A stretch of DNA of 64,000 nt from Myxococcus eversor (GTDB taxonomy: Bacteria > Myxococcota > Myxococcia > Myxococcales > Myxococcaceae): assembly GCF_010894455.1 (NCBI RefSeq), contig NZ_JAAIXY010000033.1, positions 1 through 64,000 of the forward strand. Reading direction: 5' to 3'. Within the stretch, counting starts at the first letter, position 1, and each line of letters begins with the position of its first letter. Below, piece after piece: positions 1 to 8,266 of the stretch. Made by a program: the position numbers and the translations under genes. Under the pieces are notes generated by a model, which searched no databases, was not told the DNA's origin, and was given only the letters and a program-made list of their open reading frames with translations.

Positions 1-1
1 C

Positions 2-622
2 CTCACGCAGCGTGGCGCGCCAGAATCCGGCTCGCTGCTGGACTCCGCGCGACCTGCAACATCCCTTCCCGGCAACCAGCGCGCTCGTCGCGACCGCGAT
101 CTCCATCAACCACTTCGCTCAGCAACACTCGCGCTGTACCACGTCGAGCATACGGCCCGAGACTCCGGGACGCTCGGCTCTCCGGAACACCTCCACGCTC
201 GCCGTACCACCAGCGCACGTGTCCTCGTGCAACTGGCGACATGGGTCGATGAGCAGCTTCCGCTCCATCCTCCCAAGAGCCCCCTCGGCGTGGCCCTTCG
301 CTACACGAAGGGACAATGGAGTGCACTGACTCGCTTTCTGGAGGACCCCTCGCTGCCCCTCGACAACAACGCCGCCGAGCGGGCTCTGCGGGTCATGGCC
401 CTGGGCAGGAAGAACTATCTCTTCGTCGGCAATGACAAGGCCGGTCAGACGCTCGCGGGGCTCGCCTCGCTGGTGGCGACCTGCGAGGCCAACGGCGTCA
501 ATCCCGAGGCGTACCTCGCCGACGTGCTGATGCGGCTTGGCAGTCACCCCGCGGCTCGTCTGGACGAACTGTTACCTCACCGCTGGCGACCGGCCTCCGC
601 CTCCGCACTCGACTCCTCCTGA
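2..622 (+). CDS. IS66-family transposase, C-terminal part (partial, possibly decayed)
   Basis: The frame is open from the window edge to the stop at 622; a GTG at 227 is the first obvious internal start. The last 150 residues match the IS66 transposase C-terminus: an ALYHVEH-like segment near base 130, then LGVALRYTKGQW, DNNAAERALR and GRKNYLFVG, and finally the YLADVLMRL and LLPHRW region. IS66 transposases catalyse DDE-type movement of their element, and the conserved NNxAER block belongs to that catalytic domain. Upstream of about base 125 this frame stops resembling IS66, while another frame shows a weak CWTPRDLQ-like match, so a frameshift may lie there. No terminal inverted repeat is visible. 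The family is clear; whether the copy is intact cannot be judged because most of the gene lies outside the window. Confidence 0.8.
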   Translation, partial: LTQRGAPESGSLLDSARPATSLPGNQRARRDRDLHQPLRSATLALYHVEHTARDSGTLGSPEHLHARRTTSARVLVQLATWVDEQLPLHPPKSPLGVALRYTKGQWSALTRFLEDPSLPLDNNAAERALRVMALGRKNYLFVGNDKAGQTLAGLASLVATCEANGVNPEAYLADVLMRLGSHPAARLDELLPHRWRPASASALDSS

Positions 623-724
623 ATCCACCCAAGCCTCGGTGACCAGCCACTCCGATGCGCGGCTACCTCGCTGCGCGAACGGATAGGTCCCCACGCTACA
701 CGCCGGTCGTCGGTCGGTTACCTT

Positions 725-987
725 CGAGCAGCAGGCATCACCCGAGAAGTGGGCCAAATCGGATGGCACGACCTACGCCATACCTACGGCAGCCACCTCG
801 CCATGAGAGGGGTGCCGCTGAAGGCGAGTCAGGAGCTGATGGGGCACGCGACCATCGAAATGACGATGCGCTTGCCCACCTGAGCCCCGATGCCAGGAGA
901 GATGCGGTCAATCTGCTGGACCGGCCCATTGCGCTGGCGTGCGACATACCTGCAACACAGGGGGATGTCCTCGGTAACCACCTGTAA
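725..987 (+). pseudogene. Tyrosine recombinase (phage integrase) C-terminal remnant, frameshifted
   Basis: Reading from about 725 gives GWHDLRHTYGSHLAMRG, then LMGHATIEMTMR, which is the C-terminal catalytic block of tyrosine recombinases (HxLRH, then LGH). The frame ends at a TGA at 881. Moving to the next frame restores the expected ending: HLSPDARRDAVNLLDRP, running to a stop at 987. The break falls where MRYAHL is expected, so the codon for the catalytic tyrosine is the one destroyed (CGCTTGCCC instead of the expected CGCTACGCCC). The N-terminal half and the start are absent. It lies 16 bases from tRNA-Leu, a typical integration target. It is probably a dead relic of an integrative element. 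Confidence 0.75.
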
Positions 988-1003
988 AGACTGAGCAAAG
1001 AAG

Positions 1004-1089
1004 TGCACGAGCCGGGAATCGAACCCGGACGACCCTTGCGGGTCAGCGGATTTTAAGTCCGCTGCGTCTGCCTGTTCCGCCACTCGTGC
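1004..1089 (-). tRNA. tRNA-Leu (anticodon UAA)
   Basis: On the minus strand the 86-base gene has a perfect 7-bp acceptor stem (GCACGAG with CTCGTGC), followed by discriminator A. The anticodon stem is GCGGA/TCCGC with loop CTTAAAA, which gives anticodon TAA. The variable arm is long (CCCGCAAGGG hairpin), as in class II tRNAs such as Leu. The T-arm is CCGGG-TTCGATT-CCCGG. The 3' CCA is not encoded. It decodes UUA/UUG leucine codons, which are rare in this GC-rich genome. The decayed integrase next door suggests the locus served as an attachment site. Confidence 0.95.
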
Positions 1090-1425
1090 GCCAGCAATTC
1101 CAGCACTTTACCGCACGCCTCTCCTCTTTGCACCCGAGTGAAGGCGTCCAAGACCGCTTGCTACCCAAATTCCCTGACGAGGTGAAGCAGATCGTTTCCG
1201 AGTGGGCCGAAACCCAGGCTGGCGGTAGGCCATACCATGAGTGCGCGTATCGCTTCGTCAGCTCAATGAAGGTGTGTCGAAAGACATGCCATCCATTGCG
1301 GATATGCGGTTCCGTGCGACTGCTCACCGCTGTGAGGCAGCCAGCCCCCAGCAGGTGTGCGCGAGAGCGCCCACACGAAGGTGGCCTCCAGGCTCGAGGA
1401 CACGCATCACGTCACGAACCCTGGG
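1090..1425. other. Intergenic region, no gene recognised
   Basis: This 336-bp stretch between the tRNA and the MgtC gene holds several short overlapping frames on both strands, none with a convincing start, ribosome site or family resemblance. One minus-strand frame contains GWHVFRHTF, which looks integrase-like by chance, but its context is wrong. The promoter of the tRNA should lie just above 1090; no clear -35/-10 pair is visible. Confidence 0.5.
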
Positions 1426-1908
1426 TCAGGACCGCCCGCCTTCCTTCTGCTTCTCACGCAGCTCTCGAAGCTCATGCATGACGCGTCTGCGATGGAAGAC
1501 CTTGAGCTCCAGCAGACCTATCAACCAACTCGAGAGGGCGATGGATGGCGCGACGAGGGCGGCGAGCCGGGGGCTGCCCAGCGCGGCCTCACAGCCCACC
1601 GCCGCGGCAATCCAGATGGATGCGGCCGTCGTGATTCCAAAGATGGAGCTTCCCTTCTTGAGGACACTCGCCGCTCCCACGAACCCGATACCCGACGCCA
1701 CGCCCTGGATGATGCGCAGCGTCTCGGCGGGCTCCGCCCCCACCAGGTTCGCCCCGGAGGTACAGAAGAGCGCGGCGCCGAGCGTCACCAGGTAGTGGGC
1801 CCGAACCCCGCCCGGTCGCTTGCGGTAGGGCAGGCCCAGGATGATGCCCGCGCCTCCCGCCACGAGCAGTCGGATGAGCAGCTCTCCATTTCCAAGCTCC
1901 GCTGCCAT
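1426..1908 (-). CDS. MgtC/SapB family membrane protein, short form
   Basis: This 160-residue protein has four or five hydrophobic helices and the MgtC signature: a glycine-rich first helix (AGGAGIILGL), then RPGGVRAHYLVTLGAALF. The start at 1908 follows AAGGAG six bases upstream, which settles it. MgtC proteins sit in the inner membrane; family members are linked to low-magnesium growth, membrane potential and inhibition of F-type ATP synthase. It is shorter than the roughly 230-residue MgtC because the cytoplasmic C-terminal domain is replaced by a basic tail, as in SapB-like short forms. It lies 72 bp downstream of the DUF2254 gene on the same strand, so the two may be co-transcribed. The substrate or partner is unknown. 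Confidence 0.85.
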   Translation of the reverse strand: MAAELGNGELLIRLLVAGGAGIILGLPYRKRPGGVRAHYLVTLGAALFCTSGANLVGAEPAETLRIIQGVASGIGFVGAASVLKKGSSIFGITTAASIWIAAAVGCEAALGSPRLAALVAPSIALSSWLIGLLELKVFHRRRVMHELRELREKQKEGGRS

Positions 1909-1980
1909 GTCAGGCTCCTTCTCCGCGAGCGCACGCCCAGGAGGGTCTCTCCCGCGGAGTGCTCGCCAGGAGCATTCCGC

Positions 1981-3381
1981 TCAGAAACCGATGGCCGGGA
2001 GCGGCGGCCAGGGCCCGCCCGCGAGCGCCCGCTCCAGGGCTTCCGTGTGCTCGCGAAGGGCTGAAGCTGATGCCGTGCCTGGCTGGGTCTGCTCCGAGAC
2101 TGTCCGGATGGAGTGCAGCAGCTCGCGAGCCACGCGCCGGTCCTCCGCGGCTGTCGCGCGCTGTCCCACGGCTGCTGTCATTCGCAGGAGCCGGAGCACC
2201 ACGGCGGGCTCGGTGGCGCCATAGCGGAGGATCTGGTCTGTCGCCAGCGTGAGGTAGTCGCCCAGCGAGGCCCCTCGCAGGAACACGCGCGGAGTTCCCG
2301 CGTCATCCGCCAGGACGCGAGGACCCAGTCTCATCGTGCTCAGCCCGCACAGCATGAAGGTCAGCTGGTCCACGGCCTCGACGGCCGTGTACGGGTCATT
2401 GATTCCCGGCGACAGCGCCTTGATGGCCACATCCACCAACTGACGCACGCCCAGGGCAATGTCCCGGTCCTCGTCCCGCCAACGGTCCATGCGGATGGCG
2501 CGGAGAATGAGCTCCTCGGCGGCCTCGCGCTGAGCGGATGGTCCAGAAGCTTCCGGCTCGGCCCAGCCCACCTCTTCTCCCTGAAGCACCGGCTCGCCAA
2601 TGGCTCTCTCCAGGTGGATGGCGAGTCGCTTCTCCGTCGCCACGGACAGGAGCGCCCTCGCATCGATGGTGGCGATGAAGCCATCACTCCGGACGAGGAT
2701 CGGCCACGCTTCCGCCAGGCGAGCACGCGCTGGCGGCGGCGCCTCCATGTCTTCCGAGCGGAATCTTTCGAGCATTCGCGCGACGCCCAGCGTGTCATGA
2801 CGTACTCGCCTCACCAGGTTCTCCACGCGCATGAGCTGAAGCGTATTGAGCACCTGGAAGACGAGCGCGCCCTCGCAGGCGATGAGCAAAAGCATGGCCA
2901 GTGCGAGCGCCGGGCGCGGTAGGCTCTCGGAGCCGGAGACAAACCCAAACTCATGTGTCGCCACCAGACAGAAGACGCTCGTGGCGACGAAGACCGGGAT
3001 GACCACGCGGATGCCCGCGCTATGCAGATACAGCCGCAGCAGGCGCGGCGAATACTGGCTCGCGGCGCTCTGCACCACGAGCATGGTCAGCGACAGAACG
3101 ATGCTCAAGGAGGTCAGCGCGATACCCAGCGTGGCCGAGAGCATGCCCCGTGCCTCGCCGGCCGTCGCCTGCCAGGCCGCGCCACTCAGGCCCCTGACCA
3201 CGGTGTGCGGCGCATCCACGAGGAAGACGCCCAGGCAGGCGCCTGCCACCGCCGCCGAGACGGGTGGAATCCACAGTTGATGGCGCATCCACCAGCGGAT
3301 GGCCGGCTCCTCACGCGGGCCCGTCCGTCTGCCCCCGCCAGGTCGTGCCTCCGCTCGGGTCAGCGCTCGAACGCCCGCCAT
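1981..3381 (-). CDS. DUF2254 family membrane protein
   Basis: This 466-residue protein matches the DUF2254 family in layout and length: an N-terminal membrane helix (about residues 33-55), a second at 75-100 containing LTSLSIVLSLTMLVVQSAASQYSPRLL, two more to about residue 165, then a large soluble half. That SQYSPRLL segment is the family hallmark. The start at 3381 is preferred because GGGGGAAGGA lies just upstream; an in-frame ATG at 3423 lacks such a site. The function of the family is not known. The C-terminal half contains DVAIKALSPGINDPYTA, also typical. It is probably the first gene of a unit with the MgtC-like gene. Confidence 0.8.
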   Translation of the reverse strand: MAGVRALTRAEARPGGGRRTGPREEPAIRWWMRHQLWIPPVSAAVAGACLGVFLVDAPHTVVRGLSGAAWQATAGEARGMLSATLGIALTSLSIVLSLTMLVVQSAASQYSPRLLRLYLHSAGIRVVIPVFVATSVFCLVATHEFGFVSGSESLPRPALALAMLLLIACEGALVFQVLNTLQLMRVENLVRRVRHDTLGVARMLERFRSEDMEAPPPARARLAEAWPILVRSDGFIATIDARALLSVATEKRLAIHLERAIGEPVLQGEEVGWAEPEASGPSAQREAAEELILRAIRMDRWRDEDRDIALGVRQLVDVAIKALSPGINDPYTAVEAVDQLTFMLCGLSTMRLGPRVLADDAGTPRVFLRGASLGDYLTLATDQILRYGATEPAVVLRLLRMTAAVGQRATAAEDRRVARELLHSIRTVSEQTQPGTASASALREHTEALERALAGGPWPPLPAIGF

Positions 3382-3743
3382 GTGTCCTTCCCCCTTGGGC
3401 CGGCGGTCCTGCCTGTGCTTCACCCCTCGGGCGCCAGCTCCCGCGGGTTGTCACGGCGGACGAGTGAGTGCTCCATCCTCTGGATGCCGCCAGGACGAAA
3501 CCTCCCTTGACGAAGCTGGGGCCTTCCGCGCGAAGGAGCAATGACTGCCCGACCCGGACAGCAGGCGTTCGCACCGTCAGCCGTGTCATGTCCGCGCGGG
3601 TCCAGCGCGGCCTCGTCCGCCGCATGCGCCAGCGCGTTTGCCTTGGATGAACGAGGTGGACGGGAGCCGCTGTAGGTGCTGCTGCCCGTCCCGCCAGGTC
3701 CGCCACAGAAGGGCGAAGAAACGCGCGAGTGCCGTGGTGCGCG
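3382..3743. other. Intergenic region, nothing recognised
   Basis: About 360 bp between the start of the DUF2254 gene and the end of the BP74-like gene. It should contain the minus-strand promoter of the DUF2254 unit, but I see no strong promoter, hairpin or credible coding frame; the short frames present lack ribosome sites and family resemblance. Confidence 0.4.
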
Positions 3744-4094
3744 CTACGTCACTTCACGCGTGAGCCTGGAGTCCCACGGGCACCAGTGGCTGCCCGGCAG
3801 GAACGCGCCTCCCGCTTCATCCAGGTGGTCCTCCGCGTACAGCATGTTCGCGTCACAGACCTCGATGGCCATCGTGAAGAACGCGATGGTGGACGGGTCC
3901 AGATGGAACGAGAACTTCGGATTGTACGGCTGCGTCCTCTTGATGATTCGCCCATGCACGTGGATTTCGTTCGTCTCCTCGCCAGAGAGAATCCGCCGTG
4001 CATGGGTGTTCGTCTTGTCATCCGTCAGCTCGATGATGAACTCAGCTACAGGCGAGCCTGGCTGGGTGAATGCGAAGCGGACCGCGTTTGCCAT
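3744..4094 (-). CDS. BP74-related protein (BP74 N-terminal-like domain)
   Basis: This 116-residue cytoplasmic-looking protein has no signal peptide. The start at 4094 is set by GGAG six bases upstream; the longer frame to 4232 adds residues unlike the family. It matches the domain found in Dictyostelium BP74 (a calmodulin-binding protein) and its bacterial relatives: an FIIELTD strand, ARRILSG, HVHGRIIKR, YNPKFSFHLDPSTI, FFTMAIEVCDA, EDHLDEAGGAFLPG and WCPWDSRL. The whole protein is this one domain. The role in bacteria is not established, and a calmodulin link cannot be assumed. It stands alone, divergent from the next gene. Confidence 0.75.
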   Translation of the reverse strand: MANAVRFAFTQPGSPVAEFIIELTDDKTNTHARRILSGEETNEIHVHGRIIKRTQPYNPKFSFHLDPSTIAFFTMAIEVCDANMLYAEDHLDEAGGAFLPGSHWCPWDSRLTREVT

Positions 4095-4365
4095 TGTGGA
4101 CTCCGGGGTTGGGAGTTGTGGCTTCTGGCGTTCGAATGGTGTGTCGTGGAAATGAATGACCCACTTGGGGTGGTCATCACCCAGGGGCGGCTCAGCCGGA
4201 CCCCGTTGTGAAACCCACCTCCCAGCAGTCATGTGGGTCTGTCTTGAAGTCGTGGTGGCGCAGATGTGTAGGTCTGACGTGTATCATTCACACTCCGGCC
4301 TCTCGCTGACTCGTTGCGACTGGGGCAGACGCCTTGAGATACAGCCGCCTCATTGGGAGGCGTCG

Positions 4366-4749
4366 ATGCCATTCAGACCGAATCTCGGAAACAGCCTGAG
4401 CAGACTTGGACAAGGGATGAAGCCCTTGTTGAAGCCGCCTGACCTGAAGCACCTCAAGACGAACGTGGGCCCACCGCCCGGGCAAAACAAGCCCGCCCCC
4501 AACGCGCGCCTGGAAGCATTCGCCCCGACGTCCAGGCCGCCATCCACCAGGCCCCTCACCACGGATACCAGGCCGAAGCCCACCACCTCCACGAAGCCTG
4601 ACCCCAGGCCCGGACCGACAGCTTCACCTCTGCCCCGAAACCCAGCAATTCCCCTCCCATCAACCCCAGTGTCTCGGTCCCGACAAGAAGTCGCTCGTCG
4701 CGGACACGCCGTTTGGCCCGGTGACGTTGACGCCATTTCCGAACAATGA
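4366..4749 (+). CDS. Proline-rich N-terminal half of a frameshifted gene
   Basis: The ATG at 4366 has GGGAGG five bases upstream, a strong ribosome site. The frame gives a low-complexity protein rich in Pro, Thr and Lys (stretches such as STRPLTTDTRPKPTTSTKP), probably disordered, and ends at 4749. After about base 4675 its sequence loses sense, while the next frame reads DKKSLVADTPFGPVTLTPF and continues into the ORF ending at 5233. A net one-base change near 4670-4690 would join the two halves into one protein of roughly 288 residues. The function is unknown. It may be a recent pseudogene, a sequencing error or a programmed shift; I see no slippery run that favours the last. Confidence 0.5.
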   Translation: MPFRPNLGNSLSRLGQGMKPLLKPPDLKHLKTNVGPPPGQNKPAPNARLEAFAPTSRPPSTRPLTTDTRPKPTTSTKPDPRPGPTASPLPRNPAIPLPSTPVSRSRQEVARRGHAVWPGDVDAISEQ

Positions 4750-5233
4750 CCGGGGATTCAAGGTCTCCACGCGCGCCGAGAACTTCAACAAGGTCCCGGT
4801 GGGGGACAAGTACACGGACCTGGTCCATGCGCTGCGTGAGAGCAAGGCCAGCGACGCGGCCATCGCCAAGGAGCTTCTGGACGGTATCGAGGGCAGCGCC
4901 CTTCCTCCGCCAGGAAGGCGGGCCATCTCCGAGGGCGCACCGACGAATGCCGCGGCCAAGCTCCTGGCCATCACCCACATCTCCGAGCCTCAGCGGTTCA
5001 ACGGGGCCGACAAGGTGGCGCGCGGCGCACTCCATGCGGTGATGGATGGCTCGATGACGCTGGACCAGGCCTTCGGGAAGGAACGACCCGGCTTCCCCAT
5101 GGCCGATAAAGCCGACTACATGCGCCGCGTCGTCAACCTCGAGAACAAGAATCTCCGAAATCGCCCGGAGCTGCCTCACGGGTTCGAGGACCTCGGCGGT
5201 GACATGACCGATAGCAGCGATGATGAAGCGTAG
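4721..5233 (+). CDS. Hypothetical protein, C-terminal half of the frameshifted gene
   Basis: The open frame extends upstream past the GTG at 4721 with protein-like sequence and no ribosome site, so this GTG is unlikely to be a true start. The 170 residues are charged, mostly helical (DLVHALRESKASDAAIAKELLDGI, then ADKADYMRRVVNLENKNL) and end in an acidic tail (DMTDSSDDEA). No signal peptide, membrane helix or known motif is visible. With the proline-rich part upstream it has the shape of a disordered head joined to a small globular domain. I do not recognise the family. Confidence 0.55.
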   Translation: MTLTPFPNNDRGFKVSTRAENFNKVPVGDKYTDLVHALRESKASDAAIAKELLDGIEGSALPPPGRRAISEGAPTNAAAKLLAITHISEPQRFNGADKVARGALHAVMDGSMTLDQAFGKERPGFPMADKADYMRRVVNLENKNLRNRPELPHGFEDLGGDMTDSSDDEA

Positions 5234-5264
5234 TCCGCTCACCATCGCGGGATGAGGCTCTGCG

Positions 5265-5924
5265 CTACCGGGCCTTCTTCTTCCCTCGGGGTGCCACCTC
5301 GTCGTGATACCCCGCGACGAGCATGCCGAGCGTCTTGGCCAGATGGACCACGGAATCCAACGGCACCCGGGTGTCCTTCATCCGGTTGTGCGCCGGGTCC
5401 AGGAACGCTCCCTGCGTCCCCGAGAAGTCCGTCCGCGTGAGCGTGCAGCCCCGGAAGGTGCTTCCAGTCAGTTCCGTTCCGGTGAAGTCCGAGTCGGTCA
5501 GGTCCAGGTCGAAGAAGTTCACCTCGCGCGCCACGCAGCGCAGGAACTCCATCTTCCTCAAGCTGAGTCCGACGAACGAGCAGTAGGACAGCCCTGAGTC
5601 CGCGAAGGAGAACTCCGGGTTCGACCCGATGTTGCTCCAGTCGATGCCAATCAACTTGCAACTCTCGAATCGCACGTCCCGCAGCGCGACCCGGCCGAGC
5701 TGCGCTCGGGTGATGTTGCTGCCACGGACGATGCATGCCTCCAGGATGGTGTCCTTCCAGCGGCTCTCTTGGAGCTGACAGTTCTCGAAGGTGCAGCGAT
5801 AGAACTCCTTGTCGGCCAGGTCGGCGTTCTGGAGGTCGAGGCTCGTGAAGGTCTCGTTCTCGAAGTACGCCTCTCGCAGCAGGCGCTGCGTTCCCTCGGC
5901 TCCGGCTCCATCGTTCTCGCTCAC
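5265..5924 (-). CDS. Pentapeptide-repeat protein
   Basis: The protein is a series of A(D/N)LxX five-residue steps from about residue 25 to 180, for example TSLDLQNADLADKEFYRCTF and DLTDSDFTGTELTGSTF. Such repeats fold into a right-handed beta-helix. Family members include DNA-gyrase protectors (Qnr-like) and many of unknown role. The likely start is the GTG at 5924 (219 residues) because the sequence above it is not repeat-like and GGAG lies upstream; the frame is open to an ATG at 6146, which would overlap the divergent carbonic anhydrase gene. No signal peptide is seen. The target cannot be inferred. Confidence 0.75.
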   Translation of the reverse strand: MSENDGAGAEGTQRLLREAYFENETFTSLDLQNADLADKEFYRCTFENCQLQESRWKDTILEACIVRGSNITRAQLGRVALRDVRFESCKLIGIDWSNIGSNPEFSFADSGLSYCSFVGLSLRKMEFLRCVAREVNFFDLDLTDSDFTGTELTGSTFRGCTLTRTDFSGTQGAFLDPAHNRMKDTRVPLDSVVHLAKTLGMLVAGYHDEVAPRGKKKAR

Positions 5925-6132
5925 GAAGCCAGTATCTCCATTTCCCCAAGGTCCATCGGCTGCGATGAAGGGAGGCGCCGTCGCGTCGCTTCTGGCGGCA
6001 ATCAGGACTCTGAAGTTGCATCGCGGGGCCCAGGTGTGGGCAACGCGGGCCGCTTCGATGTGGCACGGAGGACGACACTCTTCTCGACATCGGGGTTGTC
6101 GGCGCCCCCGCTCTTGGGGAAGTCTCCTCTCC

Positions 6133-6804
6133 ATGGAGAAACTCATCCCCGGCCTGCATCACTTCCAGACGGAGGTTTTTCGCTCCAAGCAGGAGCTCTA
6201 CTCCCGACTCGCGGAGGCGCAGAGCCCCGAGGTGCTCTTCATCACCTGCTCGGATTCGCGCGTCCTCCCCAACGAGCTGACCAGCGCGGGGCCCGGCGAG
6301 CTGTTCATCATCCGCAACGCCGGCAACATCGTCCCTCCACACGGCACCCCCAACAACGGCGAGGGGGCCACCATCGAATACGCCGTGGCTGCGCTGGAAG
6401 TGCGCCACATCATCGTCTGCGGCCACACCCGCTGCGGCGCCATGCAGGGCCTCCTCCATCCCGAGCAGCTGTCCCGCCTCCCGGAGATGCGCGACTGGCT
6501 TCGCCACGCGGAGAACACCCGCCGCATCGTCCAGGAGAGCTACGGCCACCTGACGGGCCCCGCGCTCCAGGACGCCGCGGTGATGGAGAACGTCCTCGTG
6601 CAGGTCGAGCACCTGCGCTCGCTTCCCGTCGTCGCGGAGGGGCTCGCACGCCGCAAGCTCAACCTCTACGCGTGGGTGTACCAGCTCGAGGACGGCTCGG
6701 TGCACGCCTATGACCCGGACCTGGGACAGTACGCTCCCGTGGTCGCCGTGGACGGTGACTCCGCTCGTGCCCGCGGTCGCTTCGGCCTCCGTCAGGTGTT
6801 CTGA
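6133..6804 (+). CDS. Beta-class carbonic anhydrase
   Basis: This 223-residue enzyme interconverts CO2 and bicarbonate. Zinc ligands are visible: Cys39 (in CSDSR), His98 and Cys101 (in HTRCGAM), with the Asp41/Arg43 dyad. The family motif IRNAGNIVPP is present. The start at 6133 gives the usual family length. It lacks a signal peptide, so it is cytoplasmic. The peroxidase gene begins 2 bp after its stop, so the two are probably co-transcribed, although no functional link is obvious. It is divergent from the pentapeptide gene. Confidence 0.93.
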   Translation: MEKLIPGLHHFQTEVFRSKQELYSRLAEAQSPEVLFITCSDSRVLPNELTSAGPGELFIIRNAGNIVPPHGTPNNGEGATIEYAVAALEVRHIIVCGHTRCGAMQGLLHPEQLSRLPEMRDWLRHAENTRRIVQESYGHLTGPALQDAAVMENVLVQVEHLRSLPVVAEGLARRKLNLYAWVYQLEDGSVHAYDPDLGQYAPVVAVDGDSARARGRFGLRQVF

Positions 6805-6806
6805 GC

Positions 6807-7865
6807 ATGCGCTGGGCCGCGATGGCGGGTCTTTGCCTGACGCTGACGGCATCGGCGTCCGGACCCAATCCTCCGCGCCTGGAGGCTGTCGCCGCCACGG
6901 CTCGGCGGGAGGCCCTTGGTCGCGCGCTGTTCTTCGACTTGTCCTTGAGCGCCGATGGTCGGGTCGGCTGCATGACCTGCCACCTGCCGGAGCGCGTCTT
7001 CTCCGACAGGGATGCTCGCTCACTGGGCGCGCATCTCCGCGTGGGCACCCGGAATGCGCCCAGCCTGCTCGACGTGGCCGAGGCTCGGACGTTGTTCTGG
7101 GACGGTCGGCGCACCTCCCTGGAGGCGCTCATCCTCGACCCGCTCCTGCATCCCCAGGAGCACGCGCTGCCGTCCGCCGAGGAGCTGGTGGTTCGCGTGC
7201 GCAATCGCCATGCGGCGGCCCATGCGCTGGCCTTTCCCGACGAAGAGGTCTCCGCGCGGACCATCACCGGATCCATCGCCGCCTATGTGCGGACGCTCAA
7301 GTCCGGCGAGTCTGCGTTTGCTCGCTTCCATTTCGGCAAGGACTCCACCGCGCTCGACGAGGCCCAGCGCCGGGGACACACGCTCTTCATTGGCCGCGCC
7401 GGCTGCGCTCGCTGTCACACCGCGGGGCCCAAGGCGGCCCCCTTCACGGATGGGGCATTCCACGCGGGTGTGTTGCCGAAAAAGCTCCGCTCCAGGTTGC
7501 CCACCGTGGCCCGCGAGGTGGCGAAGCTGTCCGAGGCCGAGCGCTTCTCCGCCGTGGCCTCACGAGAGGAGGTGGCCGCGCTGGGGCGCTTCGTCGTGAG
7601 CCTGCGTCCGGAGGACATCGGGCGCTTCCGCACTCCCAGCCTGCGCAATGCGGCCCTCACGGCGCCCTACATGCACGATGGCAGTGTCCCCACATTGAGC
7701 GAAGCCGTGGCGCACGAACTGAACTCCCGCGTGAGCCGGCGGACTCCGTTCACCCCTCGAGATCATGCCGACCTGGTGGCCTTCGTCGAGGCGCTCACCA
7801 GCGCCTCGTTCTCCGAGCTGGGGCACACTGAAGTGATTCCGAACCTCAGCAGCGTGAGCCAGTAA
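6807..7865 (+). CDS. Di-heme cytochrome c peroxidase, MauG/CcpA-type
   Basis: This 352-residue protein has a short N-terminal hydrophobic segment (residues 3-18) that should export it to the periplasm. There are two CxxCH heme sites, CMTCH at 55-59 and CARCH at 200-204, plus the C-terminal RTPSLRNAALTAPYMHDG segment typical of bacterial cytochrome c peroxidases, which gives the distal heme ligand Met. Such enzymes reduce hydrogen peroxide with electrons from small cytochromes; MauG relatives instead modify proteins. Which applies is not decidable here. It is tightly linked to the carbonic anhydrase gene upstream and the small unknown gene downstream. Confidence 0.88.
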   Translation: MRWAAMAGLCLTLTASASGPNPPRLEAVAATARREALGRALFFDLSLSADGRVGCMTCHLPERVFSDRDARSLGAHLRVGTRNAPSLLDVAEARTLFWDGRRTSLEALILDPLLHPQEHALPSAEELVVRVRNRHAAAHALAFPDEEVSARTITGSIAAYVRTLKSGESAFARFHFGKDSTALDEAQRRGHTLFIGRAGCARCHTAGPKAAPFTDGAFHAGVLPKKLRSRLPTVAREVAKLSEAERFSAVASREEVAALGRFVVSLRPEDIGRFRTPSLRNAALTAPYMHDGSVPTLSEAVAHELNSRVSRRTPFTPRDHADLVAFVEALTSASFSELGHTEVIPNLSSVSQ

Positions 7866-7873
7866 GGACCTCC

Positions 7874-8260
7874 ATGCCACGGCCTGAAGAGACCACGTTC
7901 CTGAATGTCGACCTGGACCTCAAGAGTTCGTTCGGCATGTCCAAGTTGCTGAGCGCGTTGGGCGACTCGGTTGCCCCGCTTCACGCAGAGGACGGGTTCG
8001 CGTGCCTGGAACTCGACGAGCAACCCGAGTCGCCCGAGGAGGCGGTGACGCGTCTGGCGACACTCATCACCCGCCTCCCCATGGATGCGCGCGAGGAGTG
8101 GGACCGGTGCTCGGAGCGGACGCTGGACATCGGCATCCAATCCGGTGCCACGCCGCATCAGGTGTGCTACCGGCTCCCCGTGGCGGCACTCGCACTGGCG
8201 GCGAGCATCAACGCGGAGGTCGTCATCACGGTCTACGCGTGCCCCGCGCCGTCGCCCTGA
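7874..8260 (+). CDS. Hypothetical protein (128 aa)
   Basis: The start at 7874 has AAGGACC just upstream and lies 8 bp after the peroxidase stop, so the gene is probably the third of that unit. The protein is acidic, begins with a strand-like segment (TFLNVDLDLKSSFGM), continues with an acidic helix (ESPEEAVTRLATLITRL) and has no signal peptide or membrane helix. It has the look of a small soluble alpha/beta protein. I do not recognise a family. Confidence 0.65.
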   Translation: MPRPEETTFLNVDLDLKSSFGMSKLLSALGDSVAPLHAEDGFACLELDEQPESPEEAVTRLATLITRLPMDAREEWDRCSERTLDIGIQSGATPHQVCYRLPVAALALAASINAEVVITVYACPAPSP

Positions 8261-8266
8261 CCTCCG

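Noticed and set aside
1043-1327. Minus-strand frame with GWHVFRHTF, resembling an integrase box
   Set aside because: Overlaps the tRNA, lacks the other recombinase motifs and a start; the match is short and probably chance.
4556-5245. A 229-codon minus-strand frame opposite the frameshifted gene
   Set aside because: No ribosome site or family; antisense to more protein-like sequence.
5239-7023. A 594-codon minus-strand frame across the pentapeptide, carbonic anhydrase and peroxidase genes
   Set aside because: It overlaps three genes with clear motifs and has Arg/Gly-rich composition; it is a shadow.
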